Made by a program: the position numbers and the translations under genes. Below the pieces are notes generated by a model, which saw only the letters and a program-made list of their open reading frames with translations, had not been told where the DNA came from and ran no database searches. This document shows, piece after piece, positions 31,784-32,718 of a stretch of DNA of 32,718 bases (its first letter is position 1; each line of letters begins with the position of its first letter). Source of the stretch: an uncultured Dehalococcoidales bacterium (GTDB taxonomy: Bacteria; Chloroflexota; Dehalococcoidia; UBA1151; UBA1328). The DNA is taken from positions 1-32,718 of the forward strand of contig CAJQSP010000057.1 of assembly GCA_905614375.1 (NCBI GenBank), given 5' to 3'.

Positions 31784-32718
31784 AACTCGTGACCGCTGCC
31801 CAAATGCGAGCGATCGAGCAATCGTCTGTTGAAGCAGGTGTATCGCTCGATCAGTTGATGGAGAACGCCGGGCTGGCGGTCGCTGAAGCCGTTCGTGACG
31901 AATTCGACAAACACAGCGAACTGTTCGGCAAGCGAATTACGACCTTGATCGGCGCGGGTAACAACGGAGCCGATGGATTTGTGGCAGGCCGGCATCTGGC
32001 GAAATGGGGTGCGATCGTTACCGCAGTTTTATGTGCGGAGAGAAATCCGACTGATCCCAAGCGGGATTCAGCACTCGAAGCGGGCGTTTGTGTCGTAGAT
32101 TGTATCGACGATTCCGGTACCGACACCCTACGAGCACTGCTCGAATCAACCGATCTGATAATCGACGCTATCCTTGGAATCGGCTCGTCACGCGCTATCG
32201 CCGACCCGCTCTCGAAAATCACCTTCGCAGCACTCGAATCTGGCGTGCCAGTAATTGCCCTCGATCTGCCAACCGGCGTTAATTCTGACACTGGTGAATT
32301 CGATATCGCAGGCCTCCCAGCAGATCGCACGCTAATGCTCGGTTACCCAAAGTTAGGACCAATGATAGCGGCCGATCCATCGGTAACCGGCGAAGTTTCC
32401 GTTCTTGAAATAGACATTCCTCATGGTCTAGATTCGCAAGTAGATACCAATCTAATTACTGAACATCTTGCCGTCTCACTTCTTCCTGAACGACCGTTCG
32501 GTGGACACAAAGGCACATTCGGTTCCACGCTCATAGTCGGCGGCTCAAAGGACTATCTCGGAGCAGTGACGATGGCGACCGACGCTGCCACTCGATCGGG
32601 CGTCGGGTTAACGTTCGTGGCCACGCCTGAATCGGCATACCGCAAGATAGCGGGAGTTATCCGCGAGGCGATGTATCTATCGCTGCCTGTGGACGGTAAC
32701 GACAATCTGCAAGCATCC
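31780..32718 (+). CDS. nnr: Bifunctional NAD(P)H-hydrate epimerase/dehydratase, 3' end outside the window
   Basis: The first 313 codons are present with no stop before the window ends. The N-terminal epimerase (YjeF_N) domain, about 1-210, has AAQMRAIEQSSVEAG (6-20), MENAGLAVAEAV, GAGNNGADGFVAGRHL (the family GxGNNGGDG with Ala in one Gly place), AILGIG and ALDLPTGVNSDTG. The C-terminal ADP-dependent dehydratase domain begins near residue 235, with RPFGGHKGTFGSTLIVGG and AATRSGVGLTFV. The two domains together repair hydrated NAD(P)H (R- and S-NADHX). It begins within the acpS stop codon (ATGA). The usual full length is about 490-520 residues, so roughly 200 residues are missing beyond the edge. 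Confidence 0.93.
   Translation, partial: MKLVTAAQMRAIEQSSVEAGVSLDQLMENAGLAVAEAVRDEFDKHSELFGKRITTLIGAGNNGADGFVAGRHLAKWGAIVTAVLCAERNPTDPKRDSALEAGVCVVDCIDDSGTDTLRALLESTDLIIDAILGIGSSRAIADPLSKITFAALESGVPVIALDLPTGVNSDTGEFDIAGLPADRTLMLGYPKLGPMIAADPSVTGEVSVLEIDIPHGLDSQVDTNLITEHLAVSLLPERPFGGHKGTFGSTLIVGGSKDYLGAVTMATDAATRSGVGLTFVATPESAYRKIAGVIREAMYLSLPVDGNDNLQAS

Noticed and set aside
1..32718. Mobile element, prophage or CRISPR array
   Set aside because: No transposase, integrase, terminal repeats, phage genes or regularly spaced repeats were seen; the repeats found are short inverted repeats in gene gaps.

Overview
The window reads as chromosomal DNA of a free-living, metabolically broad bacterium. 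The best guess is a Chloroflexota lineage close to the marine SAR202 group. This is inference from gene content: a dense set of enolase-superfamily, Ldh_2, SMP-30, haloacid-dehalogenase and molybdenum-hydroxylase catabolic genes, LppX/LprG-type lipoproteins, an ECF sigma factor with an RskA-type anti-sigma factor, and a double-domain ThyX. No rRNA or marker tree is available to prove it. I see no phage, IS element, CRISPR array or origin.

Layout. 1-2043: a tRNA with CAU anticodon (minus), a short lipoprotein (plus), and a multi-pass membrane protein (minus) followed by a frameshifted remnant of a second copy of itself. 2273-9071 (plus): an enolase-superfamily enzyme; FAD and 2Fe-2S subunits of a molybdenum hydroxylase; a decayed dienelactone hydrolase on the other strand; XdhC and MocA cofactor-maturation proteins; a two-helix membrane protein; an M24 metallopeptidase. 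The catalytic molybdopterin subunit is missing from its expected place. 9217-12464 (minus): an ornithine-cyclodeaminase-like reductase/lyase and two tandem Ldh_2 dehydrogenases. 12631-15295 (plus): a type II haloacid-dehalogenase-like hydrolase and two tandem SMP-30 lactonase-like propellers.

15412-18211 (minus): a TPP riboswitch leading a three-gene ABC importer (ATPase, permease, NMT1/THI5-like binding lipoprotein), each pair joined by an ATGA overlap, most simply a thiamine-pyrimidine precursor uptake system. 18403-23531 (plus): a SirB1-type protein, an ECF sigma factor overlapping its RskA-like anti-sigma factor, a 40-residue zinc-ribbon protein, and an LprG-like lipoprotein directly before a 14-helix-type MFS exporter, which resembles the mycobacterial LprG-P55 pair.

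23528-31235 (minus): a 539-residue protein with two ThyX domains, then E2, RsgA, E1-beta and E1-alpha of a pyruvate-dehydrogenase-type complex (transcribed E1-alpha, E1-beta, rsgA, E2), and folD. ThyX and FolD both belong to folate/thymidylate metabolism and flank the E1/E2 block. 31400-end (plus): acpS overlapping the start of nnr (NAD(P)H-hydrate repair), which runs off the window.

The most rewarding points are the ThyX fusion, whose two halves carry complementary parts of the signature motif, the orphan molybdenum-hydroxylase subunits, the LprG-P55-like pair outside mycobacteria, the small zinc-ribbon gene, and the two pseudogenes.
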